DNA of 64,000 nt from Maritalea porphyrae (GTDB taxonomy: Bacteria; Pseudomonadota; Alphaproteobacteria; Rhizobiales; Devosiaceae). Numbering within the stretch: position 1 is the stretch's first letter; every line of letters begins with the position of its first letter. Below, piece by piece: positions 54,282 to 62,390 of this stretch. The notes under the pieces were generated by a model, which was given only the letters and a program-made list of their open reading frames with translations, ran no database searches and had not been told where the DNA came from. The position numbers were made by a program, and so were the translations under genes. The DNA is taken from NCBI RefSeq assembly GCF_030159895.1, contig NZ_BSNI01000002.1, positions 1,328,306 to 1,392,305 on the forward strand, read 5' to 3'.

Positions 54282-54896
54282 TTAGGCGTGGCCCGCAGTG
54301 CTTGACAGGAATGCTATGTCGATGCCGGCATTGCGCAATGCCTGCGTATAACGTTTATCCATCGGTGTTGTGAAAATCAGATCGCTAGAAGCTGGTGTGG
54401 TCAACCACCCGTTTTCCGAAATCTCACCCTCAAGTTGGCCGGGCTCCCAACCACAATATCCCAATGCCAATAGGGCATGAGAAGGGCCGTCACCATCCGC
54501 GATAGATTTGAGTACATCCATTGTCGTTGATAGACACAAATCATCTGAGATGTTGATTGAATTATCGGGGCTTTCAAAGTCTGCCGTGTGCAGCACAAAG
54601 CCGCGGCTGGTTTCAACCGGTCCACCAACCACTATGGGTTGATCATAAGCCGAATGTTCCGGCTCATCTTCTTCTTTTATCTTGATGTCAAATTGCGCCA
54701 TTAAGTCAGCGAAGTGCAGGTCAGGCATTAGCTTATTGACCACCAATCCCATCGCTCCATCCTCTTCGCTGTGCGAACAGATATAGACAACGGTGTGTGA
54801 AAACCGTTCATCCTCCATATCTGGCATGGCGACCAAAAACTGGCCACGAAGAGAAAAACTCACTTGAATACTCCTACTCTGTGTATGTTTCGACAT
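54282..54896 (-). CDS. YqgE/AlgH family protein (DUF179)
   Basis: 204 residues from ATG 54896. It follows the family pattern: SLRGQFLVAMPDMEDERFSH, VYICSHSEEDGAMGLVVNK, VGGPVETSRGFVLHT and LGYCGWEPGQLEGEI, the last with the conserved GxxxWxxGQLExE. It is a cytoplasmic single-domain protein of unknown biochemical function, known from Pseudomonas as AlgH. It converges with the c-di-GMP protein and is divergent from the DsbD_N gene. Confidence 0.92.
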   Translation of the reverse strand: MSKHTQSRSIQVSFSLRGQFLVAMPDMEDERFSHTVVYICSHSEEDGAMGLVVNKLMPDLHFADLMAQFDIKIKEEDEPEHSAYDQPIVVGGPVETSRGFVLHTADFESPDNSINISDDLCLSTTMDVLKSIADGDGPSHALLALGYCGWEPGQLEGEISENGWLTTPASSDLIFTTPMDKRYTQALRNAGIDIAFLSSTAGHA

Positions 54897-54988
54897 AATT
54901 AGGCTACGCGCAAGAGGTAAACTTTCGATCACCAATTTCTGAACGCGTTAAGCTTTGTGTTTTGCCATAAACCGTTTATCAAAGAGCC

Positions 54989-55849
54989 ATGAAAGCCCGA
55001 TATTCCTGCCATCTAGCATTGTTTGTCCTACTATTGTTGCTGAACGCGACACAAACTGTCTTTGCCAATGAAACGCCTTGGCAAGAAGTGGCGCCTGGCG
55101 CGGAATTGCGACTGATCTCGGCCAACAAAATGTCTGGCGATGGCTTTGTGCATGCCGCAATTCAATTGCGCATGGAGCCAGGTCTTAAAACATATTGGCG
55201 CATTCCCGGCGAAACCGGCATTCCCATGATTGCTAATTGGGAAGGGTCAACCAACGTCAAAACCGCCAAAATGCTCTGGCCAATGCCGACACGATCTTTG
55301 GCCTATGAGGTGATGGATTATATTTATGAAGGCGATCTAACGATCCCCCTTCAAGTGGTGCTTGCGACGGATGATCGAAATGCGATTCTAAACGCCCGTC
55401 TAAACCTTGGAATTTGTTCAGATATTTGTGTGCCAGTCCTGTGGAAAGGATCGCTGCAAATTGACTTGGAAAAACCTTCCACCGGCCACGCATTCCGCAT
55501 TCAAGCCGCTTACGCCAAAGTGCCGATTGAAGATGATCGGGCTGACGCGCCATTTGAAAAGATGGGTTACGATGTAGCGCTTGATCAGTTCATCACATTG
55601 CCTGCAGCCGATCCGCTCACAAACAAAACCTTAATACTTGATTTACCCAAAAGTTTGCTTTTGTTCGATCTGCCCCATTCTGATCCCGAATCTGGGTTAT
55701 TGACGGTTGAAAGCTTGGCGGATTTTGATCTATCCACTCTTGTCGGTCAGCAAATCAGATTGACCTATGACAGTGCGGTAGGACCATTTACCAAGCTCGT
55801 TAAGATTGAAGCCCTCTCGCGGGTCGACTTGTTGTCAGAAAATAAGTAG
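54989..55849 (+). CDS. DsbD N-terminal-domain protein (exported, lacks transmembrane part)
   Basis: 286 residues with a signal peptide (hydrophobic LALFVLLLLL, cleavage near VFAN). The mature part resembles the DsbD alpha domain: WRIPGETGIPMIANWEG and the cysteine pair in LGICSDICVPV, the redox pair of DsbD-alpha. The transmembrane and C-terminal thioredoxin domains of DsbD are absent, so it would need a partner to receive electrons. It belongs to a row of redox genes with the peroxiredoxin downstream. I recall it in related genomes in the same position. Confidence 0.85.
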   Translation: MKARYSCHLALFVLLLLLNATQTVFANETPWQEVAPGAELRLISANKMSGDGFVHAAIQLRMEPGLKTYWRIPGETGIPMIANWEGSTNVKTAKMLWPMPTRSLAYEVMDYIYEGDLTIPLQVVLATDDRNAILNARLNLGICSDICVPVLWKGSLQIDLEKPSTGHAFRIQAAYAKVPIEDDRADAPFEKMGYDVALDQFITLPAADPLTNKTLILDLPKSLLLFDLPHSDPESGLLTVESLADFDLSTLVGQQIRLTYDSAVGPFTKLVKIEALSRVDLLSENK

Positions 55850-55899
55850 AAACGCGCAGAACTGCCGCATTGTCGGCCAATTGAAAATGGAAACAGTTT

Positions 55900-56403
55900 A
55901 TGCCTTTGGCAGTTGGGGATAAAATCCCGTCAGTTACGGTGAAACGAATGACACCGTTGGGACCCGAGGATATCGATTTTGCAGAGTTTGTAGGTGAGGG
56001 AACAAGCGTTTTGTTTAGCCTGCCTGCCGCATTTTCGACCACTTGTCACAATAATCATTTGCCTGGATACATTGCTTACGCAGATAAATTTGCAAAACTG
56101 GGTGTAAACCGTGTAGCTTGTTTATCGGTCAATGATCACTTTGTGATGTCCGCATGGGCTGACCAAACGGGGGCAATGGGCACGATCGACATGATTGCGG
56201 ATGGCAACGCCGAGTTGGCGGTTGCAATGAAGTCCGAAGTTGACGCCAGCGGCGGCGGAATGGGCATCCGGTTCGCAAGGCTGGCATACATTGTTAAAGA
56301 CGGTGTTGTCGAAGATGTGTTTGTTGAAACGGCAAGAGGGTCCACCGCGCAAACAGGCGCGGAAAACCTAATCGCCGCAGTTGAAGAACGGCATGCAGCA
56401 TAG
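55900..56403 (+). CDS. Peroxiredoxin (Prx5/AhpE-like)
   Basis: A 167-residue thioredoxin-fold peroxidase. The peroxidatic motif is PAAFSTTC (Prx5 usually PGAFTPTC), with HLPGY directly after the Cys, typical of the Prx5 group. The Thr of the PxxxTxxC motif is Ser here, a tolerated exchange. No second (resolving) Cys is visible, so it may be a 1-Cys enzyme reduced by glutaredoxin and glutathione, which fits the presence of gshA. It probably reduces peroxides in the cytoplasm. Confidence 0.9.
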   Translation: MPLAVGDKIPSVTVKRMTPLGPEDIDFAEFVGEGTSVLFSLPAAFSTTCHNNHLPGYIAYADKFAKLGVNRVACLSVNDHFVMSAWADQTGAMGTIDMIADGNAELAVAMKSEVDASGGGMGIRFARLAYIVKDGVVEDVFVETARGSTAQTGAENLIAAVEERHAA

Positions 56404-56439
56404 CTGTACATCGTTTTGGAATTAAGAGTGAGTAGCTAA

Positions 56440-57012
56440 ATGTTGGCAGTCAAATTGGTCAAATCCGTCGCGGCAATATCAGCTGTATCGTTGCTGTTGA
56501 GCGCATGTGTGGGATCGTTCACTGGTGGCAATAGCACTAGCCAATTGCAGAACAAATCAGCGACACAAACCGAAATCGCAAACTCTGCGCCGTCAGCGTT
56601 TCCGATTGTGGCCAGCGAATGTCCGGAAATCCGCATTCGCCCAGGCGCTGAAGCATATGCTATCTACACCAAGGGCCAAACTGGCAATGCTAAGGCGTTG
56701 CGGTATCAGGCTGTTATCGACAAGCAATCGCGCAACTGCCTCGTTTCAAACGGGCTGATCACAGTGAAAATGGGCGTTGTTGGACGGCTGTTGGCCGGGC
56801 CGCAAGCTGGAAACGACACGGTGAAAGTGCCACTTCGTTTCGCGGTTGAGCGTGACAGCCTCGCGGTATTTTCTCAAAAATACGATATCCCCATCACAAT
56901 TACGCCACCCAATCAGGGCGAAGAGTTCATCAAAGTCGTCGAAAACGTAGCAATTCCTTACGTTGGTGGCGAAGAAATCATCATTTGGGTTGGTTTTGAT
57001 CCAAAGGGATAA
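56440..57012 (+). CDS. Hypothetical lipoprotein with beta-rich domain
   Basis: 190 residues with a lipobox LLLSAC near residue 23 and a Ser/Asn/Thr-rich linker to about residue 55. The remainder has two Cys (in ASECPEIRI and SRNCLVSN) that may pair, followed by a beta-rich segment of alternating hydrophobic residues (DSLAVFSQKYDIPITI). No enzyme motif is visible. I do not know a named family for it. It is the last gene before the glycine riboswitch. Confidence 0.7.
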   Translation: MLAVKLVKSVAAISAVSLLLSACVGSFTGGNSTSQLQNKSATQTEIANSAPSAFPIVASECPEIRIRPGAEAYAIYTKGQTGNAKALRYQAVIDKQSRNCLVSNGLITVKMGVVGRLLAGPQAGNDTVKVPLRFAVERDSLAVFSQKYDIPITITPPNQGEEFIKVVENVAIPYVGGEEIIIWVGFDPKG

Positions 57013-57061
57013 GGTCAAACTGATTGACCTTGGCTAGATTCGTAGCTAATTTGAAGCTGCA

Positions 57062-57235
57062 TTAGCGGGAGAGACTGGTCTTTTCCAGCGCCGAAGGAGC
57101 AACCGCCCCGGAAACTCTCAGGCAAAAGGACCGCTAAGCACACAAAACTCTGGAAAGCGGAATGGGCTGACCATTCCCACCGAAGGACGTAGCCAAGAAC
57201 TTTTCTTGGGAAATCTCTCAGGTTTACCGACAGAG
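57062..57235 (+). promoter_or_regulatory. Tandem glycine riboswitch
   Basis: Two aptamers in a row. Aptamer 1 runs from TTAGCGG (57062) to CCGCTAA (57137), which pair as P1, with GGGAGAGAC, CGAAGGAGCAA and CTCTCAGGCAAAAGGAC inside. Aptamer 2 runs from CTCTG (57148) to CAGAG (57235), with CCGAAGGACGTAGCC and AATCTCTCAGGTTTACCGAC inside. Both have the glycine-binding core, so cooperative glycine sensing that switches on the cleavage operon is expected. It ends 63 bp before gcvT. Confidence 0.95.
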
Positions 57236-57241
57236 GGGGCG

Positions 57242-57269
57242 CCAATGTGACAATGGTAGGTCACGCTGG
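57242..57269 (+). promoter_or_regulatory. Hairpin downstream of the glycine riboswitch (expression platform candidate)
   Basis: CCA-at-GTGAC pairs with GTCAC-gc-TGG around an 8-base loop. There is no T-run, so control is more likely at translation or by alternative pairing than by termination. The gcvT RBS (GAGGGA, 57290-57295) lies outside the stem. Confidence 0.5.
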
Positions 57270-57298
57270 TTCCTGATGTCGAGTTAAATGAGGGATTT

Positions 57299-58435
57299 AT
57301 GGCTGGGGCTCAAACTGAAAATCTACAAACCACGCCACTAAACGACACCCATATTGGTTGGGGCGGTCGTATGGTTGGTTTCGCTGGCTACTCAATGCCA
57401 GTGCAATATAAGGGCGTAATCGCTGAGCATGAGCAAACACGCTCATCCGCGAGCCTTTTCGATGTTTCGCACATGGGGCAGGTGATCGTTACCGGACCTG
57501 ACCACGAAACAACCGCGCAAGCACTTGAAAGCTTGATGCCGGGCGATCTTGTTGGCCTTAATCCAGGCGAAATGCGCTACACACTTTTGCTGAACGACGA
57601 AGGCGGCATTGAAGACGATTTGATCGTAACGCGCCCGTGCGAAGAAGGCACTGACGGCGTTTTGATGATTGTGTTCAACGCTGGCCGCAAAGACCATGAC
57701 GTTGCGATCCTACGCGAGAAACTAGATCCAAGCCTAAAAATCGAAACATTCTGGGACAAAGCCTTGATGGCATTGCAAGGCCCAAAGGCGGCAGATGTTT
57801 TGGCGCGCTATTGCGACCTACCTTCAAAGCTAAGCTTTATGAATGCCGCAGCAACCACCATCGAGGGCATGGAAGTTTACGTCTCTCGCTCTGGCTATAC
57901 AGGCGAAGACGGATTTGAACTTTCTGTTGCTGCAGACGACGCTGTGAAGCTGGCTGAATTGCTTGTAGGCAACGACGAAGTTGAACCCGCTGGCCTTGGC
58001 GCCCGTGATAGCTTGCGTCTTGAAGCCGGACTTTGCCTTTATGGCCACGATATGGACGACAAGCGCGATCCAATCAGTGCTGGTCTTATCTTTGCAATTG
58101 GTAAGGGCCGCCGCGTCGAGGGTGGTTTCCCGGGCGCATCTGTTATTCAGAAAATTATCAAAGATGGCGCGACACAAAAACGTGCAGGCATTCGCTTTGA
58201 GGGGCGTATGCCCGTGCGCGAAGGCGCAGAAATCGTTGACGCAGATGGCAACAAGATCGGTGTCGTGACATCTGGTACATTTGGACCGACAATTGGCGCG
58301 CCGGTTGCATTTGGTTATGTGCCTGCAGAATTGGCAAAGCTTGGAACCGAGCTTACGGCAATGGTACGCGGCAAGCCGGTTAAGGGCACTGTTGAAAAAC
58401 TTCCATTCACACCTGCAAACTATGTGCGTTTGTAG
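57299..58435 (+). CDS. gcvT: Glycine cleavage system T protein (aminomethyltransferase)
   Basis: A 378-residue tetrahydrofolate-dependent aminomethyltransferase, starting behind GAGGGA. Typical segments are TTPLNDTHIGWGGRMVGFAGYSMPVQY at the N-terminus, FDVSHMGQV and, near residue 200, the SRSGYTGEDGFELS motif, with the folate-binding LGARDSLRLEAG following. It releases ammonia from the aminomethyl-lipoyl H protein and forms 5,10-methylene-THF. First gene of the operon, under the glycine riboswitch. Confidence 0.97.
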   Translation: MAGAQTENLQTTPLNDTHIGWGGRMVGFAGYSMPVQYKGVIAEHEQTRSSASLFDVSHMGQVIVTGPDHETTAQALESLMPGDLVGLNPGEMRYTLLLNDEGGIEDDLIVTRPCEEGTDGVLMIVFNAGRKDHDVAILREKLDPSLKIETFWDKALMALQGPKAADVLARYCDLPSKLSFMNAAATTIEGMEVYVSRSGYTGEDGFELSVAADDAVKLAELLVGNDEVEPAGLGARDSLRLEAGLCLYGHDMDDKRDPISAGLIFAIGKGRRVEGGFPGASVIQKIIKDGATQKRAGIRFEGRMPVREGAEIVDADGNKIGVVTSGTFGPTIGAPVAFGYVPAELAKLGTELTAMVRGKPVKGTVEKLPFTPANYVRL

Positions 58436-58466
58436 TTGAAAACTTTCAGGACCTAAGGGGGACCAC

Positions 58467-58838
58467 ATGAGCGATACACGTTACACAGAAGATCACGAAT
58501 ACATCAAAGTTGAGGGCAACACAGGTACTGTTGGTATCTCTGACTATGCGCAGAACCAACTTGGTGACGTGGTTTTTGTTGACGTGCCAGAAGTTGGCGC
58601 GAAATTCGCAAAAGGTGACGAAGTAGCAGTTGTTGAATCAGTAAAAGCTGCTTCTGAAATCTACGCGCCAGTATCCGGCACTGTAACCGCAGTAAACGAA
58701 AAGCTGGCTGATGAGCCGGGTCTTGTAAACTCAAGCCCTGATGGCGACGGCTGGTTCTTCAAAATCGAAATTGATGATGCAGGCGAACTTGACGGTTTGA
58801 TGAACGAAGACGCCTACAAAGCGCACGCAGACGCGTAA
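58467..58838 (+). CDS. gcvH: Glycine cleavage system H protein
   Basis: A 123-residue lipoyl-carrier protein behind AGGGGG. Lys60 in VVESVKAASEIY is the lipoylation site, in the hairpin typical of the H protein. It shuttles the methylamine group between the P, T and L proteins. It lies 31 bp after gcvT and 17 bp before gcvPA. Confidence 0.98.
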   Translation: MSDTRYTEDHEYIKVEGNTGTVGISDYAQNQLGDVVFVDVPEVGAKFAKGDEVAVVESVKAASEIYAPVSGTVTAVNEKLADEPGLVNSSPDGDGWFFKIEIDDAGELDGLMNEDAYKAHADA

Positions 58839-58855
58839 ATTCAAAGGGACAATAT

Positions 58856-60196
58856 ATGCGTTATCTCCCGCATTCGAATAGGGACAGAAAAGTGATGATG
58901 GATGCCATCGGCATCCAGTCATCCGACGAACTGTTCGCAAAAGTGCCAAGCAAAGTGTTTAACACCGCCAAGCTTGATTTGCCCAACCACCAACCTGAAT
59001 ATGCGGTTGAAGCGACCATTCGTGGGTTCGCCAACAAAAACCGCGTTGCTGGTGATGGGCCATTTTTCGTGGGAGCAGGCGCATATCGCCACCACGTGCC
59101 AGCCAGCGTGGATCACCTGATCCAACGTTCAGAGTTTTTGACAGCTTACACGCCGTACCAGCCTGAGATTTCTCAAGGTACGCTGCAAATGCTGTTTGAA
59201 TTCCAAACGCAAGTTGCAAACCTAACTGGCATGGAAGTGGCAAACGCCTCAATGTATGACGGATCAACAGCTACAGTGGAAGCTGTGTTGATGGCCCGTC
59301 GTCTGAAGCGTCGCCCAGGCATTGTTATGTCTGGCGGCATCCACCCACAATATCGCGACACAGTCGCAACATATATGGGTGACGATGAAGGCTTTAAATG
59401 CCTGCCTGCTGATCCAACAGCATCTGAAGACATTATTGCTCAAATCGATGACACTACTGCTGCTGTTGTTGTCCAGTCTCCTGATTTCTATGGCAATTTG
59501 CGTGATTTGCGACCAATTGCGGAAGCCGCCCACGAAAAGGGTGCGCTGCTTGTCGCTGTGTTTACCGAAGTGATTTCACTCGGTGCAATTGAATCTCCCG
59601 GTGCACAGGGCGCGGACATTGTGGTTGGGGAGGGCCAGTCGATCGGCAATCCTTTGACATTTGGTGGACCTTATGTCGGCCTAATGGCAACCCGTCCGAA
59701 CCTTGTGCGGCAGATGCCGGGCCGTGTTTGCGGTGAAACTGTAGACGCGGAAGGCAATCGCGGTTTTGTGCTGACGCTTTCAACGCGTGAGCAGCATATT
59801 CGCCGCGACAAAGCGACTTCGAACATCTGCACCAACTCAGGCTTGTGTGCGCTGGCGTTTTCGATCCACATGTCATTGCTTGGCCAAAAAGGTCTGTCGC
59901 AAATGGCGGCATTGAGCCACCAGCAAGCTTACAAGACCGCCGATGCCTTGACGGCAATTGACGGTGTTGAGTTGGTCAATGAGCACTATTTCAACGAGTT
60001 CACTGTGCGATTGCCTAAAGCGGCTGCGCCAGTGGTTGAGGCTTTGGCAAATAAAGGCGTGTTGGGCGGTGTTCCAGTTTCGCGCCTCGAGCCAGGCAAA
60101 CCTGAACTTGAAAACCTTCTGGTTGTTGCCGCAACCGAACTAACAAGCGACGCTGATATTGCAGCCTTTGCCGCTGCATTGAAGGAGGTCATCTGA
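58856..60196 (+). CDS. gcvPA: Glycine dehydrogenase (decarboxylating) subunit 1
   Basis: A 446-residue N-terminal half of the P protein, encoded as a separate gene. MRYLPHSNRDRKVMM is the start of the two-gene type (subunit 1), and further segments FVGAGAYRHHVPA and GEGQSIGNPLTFGGPYVG match it. This subunit lacks the PLP lysine, which is in subunit 2. Together they decarboxylate glycine and load H protein. Its stop overlaps the gcvPB start (TGATG). Confidence 0.96.
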   Translation: MRYLPHSNRDRKVMMDAIGIQSSDELFAKVPSKVFNTAKLDLPNHQPEYAVEATIRGFANKNRVAGDGPFFVGAGAYRHHVPASVDHLIQRSEFLTAYTPYQPEISQGTLQMLFEFQTQVANLTGMEVANASMYDGSTATVEAVLMARRLKRRPGIVMSGGIHPQYRDTVATYMGDDEGFKCLPADPTASEDIIAQIDDTTAAVVVQSPDFYGNLRDLRPIAEAAHEKGALLVAVFTEVISLGAIESPGAQGADIVVGEGQSIGNPLTFGGPYVGLMATRPNLVRQMPGRVCGETVDAEGNRGFVLTLSTREQHIRRDKATSNICTNSGLCALAFSIHMSLLGQKGLSQMAALSHQQAYKTADALTAIDGVELVNEHYFNEFTVRLPKAAAPVVEALANKGVLGGVPVSRLEPGKPELENLLVVAATELTSDADIAAFAAALKEVI

Positions 60197-61761
60197 TGTT
60201 GAATAATCAAGGCCGTCCAACAAACGTTGATAACGTAAATTCAAATGTAGGCACCTCTACAGGTGCTGCCTTGTTGCCTTCTGAGCCTTTGCTCTTTGAA
60301 GTTGGCGACAAAAACAAATCTGGCGTCGATCTACCACAAACAGACACCGACTTCTCCTCCCGTCTGGGTGGATTTGCACGCCAGACCCCAATCAATTTGC
60401 CGGGGTTAACCGAGCCGCAATCTATGCGTCACTATGTGCGTATGAGCCGATTGAACTATTCAATCGACGCTGGCTTCTATCCGCTTGGGTCGTGCACCAT
60501 GAAGCACAACCCGCGCTTGAATGAAAAAATGGCACGTCTTCCAGGCATCGCCGACATTCACCCACTTCAGCCTCAGTCAACCGTGCAAGGCGCGATTGAA
60601 TTGATGGAAGAATTGGGGCGCTGGTTGATGGAACTCACCGGTACTGGTGCAGTTTCGATGACGCCAAAAGCAGGCGCACATGGCGAAATGTGCGGCATGA
60701 TGGCTATCAAGGCCGCTCATGAAGCAAAAGGCCAGAGCCACCGCAAGATCGTTTTGGTACCTGAAAGCGCGCACGGCACAAACCCAGCAACCGCGGCATT
60801 CTTGGGCTACAAGGTTAAGCCAATTCCTGCGCGTGAAGACGGCACAGTGGACGTACAAGCGGTTAAAGACGCGTTGGACGAGAACGTCGCCGGTATCATG
60901 CTGACCAACCCAAACACATGTGGTTTGTTCGAACCTGATGTGATCGAGATCGCTGATGCGGTGCATGAAGCAGGCGCATACTTCTATTGTGATGGCGCAA
61001 ACTTCAACGCCATTATGGGCGTTGTGCGTCCAGGTGATTTGGGTATTGATGCAATGCACATCAACCTACACAAAACCTTCTCCACACCGCACGGCGGTGG
61101 TGGACCAGGTGCTGGTCCGGTTGTCTTGTCTGACGCCTTGGCACCATATGCGCCATTGCCTTACGTTAAGCGCGTCGGTGATGCCGTCGCATTGATCGAG
61201 AACCCGAAAGAGGGCGAAGAGCACCTCGGTCGCCTTAGCGCGTTCCATGGTCAGATGGGCATGTATGTACGTGCGCTAACGTTCAAGCTTTCTCACGGGG
61301 CTGATGGTATCGAGCAAGCAGCACGCGATGCTGTGTTGAACGCAAACTATCTAAAAGCCAAGCTTTCTGACGTTTACAACGTGCCATATGACGGTCAGCC
61401 ATGCATGCACGAAGTGCTGTTTGACGATAAGAGCCTAAAAGGTACTGGCGTTTCGACGCTTGATTTGGCCAAAGCCATGATCGACGAGGGTTATCACCCG
61501 ATGACCATGTATTTCCCATTGGTGGTACATGGCGCGATGCTGATCGAGCCAACAGAAAGCGAAAGCCTGCACACATTGGACCAATTCATTGGCACAATGC
61601 GTGAACTGATGGCTGATGCAAAGGCGGGCAACATTGATCGCTTTGTAAACGCACCAATGAAAGCGCCAATGCGTCGTTTGGACGAAACAGCAGCTGCACG
61701 CTCACCGCATCTGCGTTGGGACGAGCCAGAAGATGACGCAGCAACCGAGGCCGCTGAATAG
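60196..61761 (+). CDS. gcvPB: Glycine dehydrogenase (decarboxylating) subunit 2
   Basis: A 521-residue catalytic half of the two-gene P protein. Lys293 in NLHKTFSTPHGGGGPGAGP is the PLP Schiff-base lysine, and GSCTMKHNPRLNE and ESAHGTNPATAAFLGYK are further cofactor or substrate segments. The ATG overlaps the gcvPA stop, giving equal dosage of the subunits. An acidic, low-complexity C-terminus (EPEDDAATEAAE) ends the protein. Last gene of the operon; a strong terminator follows. Confidence 0.97.
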   Translation: MLNNQGRPTNVDNVNSNVGTSTGAALLPSEPLLFEVGDKNKSGVDLPQTDTDFSSRLGGFARQTPINLPGLTEPQSMRHYVRMSRLNYSIDAGFYPLGSCTMKHNPRLNEKMARLPGIADIHPLQPQSTVQGAIELMEELGRWLMELTGTGAVSMTPKAGAHGEMCGMMAIKAAHEAKGQSHRKIVLVPESAHGTNPATAAFLGYKVKPIPAREDGTVDVQAVKDALDENVAGIMLTNPNTCGLFEPDVIEIADAVHEAGAYFYCDGANFNAIMGVVRPGDLGIDAMHINLHKTFSTPHGGGGPGAGPVVLSDALAPYAPLPYVKRVGDAVALIENPKEGEEHLGRLSAFHGQMGMYVRALTFKLSHGADGIEQAARDAVLNANYLKAKLSDVYNVPYDGQPCMHEVLFDDKSLKGTGVSTLDLAKAMIDEGYHPMTMYFPLVVHGAMLIEPTESESLHTLDQFIGTMRELMADAKAGNIDRFVNAPMKAPMRRLDETAAARSPHLRWDEPEDDAATEAAE

Positions 61762-61819
61762 CGGTTATCGGGCAAAAGAACAAAGAGCGGCAAAACAATA
61801 ATAAATAGCCGCTTTAATA

Positions 61820-61853
61820 GGCGGTGGGTTCTGCAGGACCCGCCGCCTTTACT
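61820..61853 (+). terminator. Rho-independent terminator of the gcv operon
   Basis: GGCGGTGGGTTC pairs with GGACCCGCCGCC (with G-U pairs) around TGCA, a 12-bp stem, followed by TTTACTTTTT. It lies 59 bp after the gcvPB stop. Confidence 0.92.
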
Positions 61854-61928
61854 TTTTGGCTTTGCACCAGTTTCCGTTTTGTGGCACGTTTTGCATCGAT
61901 CATGTCAGCCATTGTTCCGGAGACGAAA

Positions 61929-62387
61929 TTGAAAATTCGACCTGCGCATTTGTATGAACTTCCGGCTTTGAGTGATCTGTGCTTGCGCTCAAAGGCATAT
62001 TGGAAATATGACCGCGCTTTCATAGAAGCATGCCGCGAAGAACTCACGATCACACCCGAGAACCTAAATGATGACTACATCATGGTTGCTGACGATGATG
62101 GCAAGCATGCGGGCGTAATTCATCTTGTTTTAGAGGGCACTACGGCAGAACTTGAAAAGCTGTTTATCGATCCGAATTGGATCGGCAAAGGCGTCGGGCG
62201 CAAGCTTTTTCAGTGGGCGGTGGAGACAGCCCGCGCAAAAGGTGCAACTCTGATGAATGTGGTTGCTGACCCCGGCGCAGTGCCGTTCTACGAAAAAATG
62301 GGTTTCAAGCAGTTCGCCACGTTCCCGTCCGGGTCAATTCCGGGCCGTGAATTGCCTCATATGCGTTTACGCCTCAGCGCCGAATAG
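61929..62387 (+). CDS. GNAT-family N-acetyltransferase
   Basis: 152 residues from TTG 61929 with GGAG 6 bases upstream, giving MKIRPAHLYELPALSDLC; in-frame ATGs at 61902 and 61824 have weaker sites. The domain shows LEKLFIDPNWIGKGVGRKLFQWA (acetyl-CoA site) and GAVPFYEKMGFKQF near the C-terminus, both GNAT hallmarks. The acceptor is unknown. It converges with the cysteine-rich lipoprotein gene with only 3 bp between stops. Confidence 0.86.
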   Translation: MKIRPAHLYELPALSDLCLRSKAYWKYDRAFIEACREELTITPENLNDDYIMVADDDGKHAGVIHLVLEGTTAELEKLFIDPNWIGKGVGRKLFQWAVETARAKGATLMNVVADPGAVPFYEKMGFKQFATFPSGSIPGRELPHMRLRLSAE

Positions 62388-62390
62388 CGC

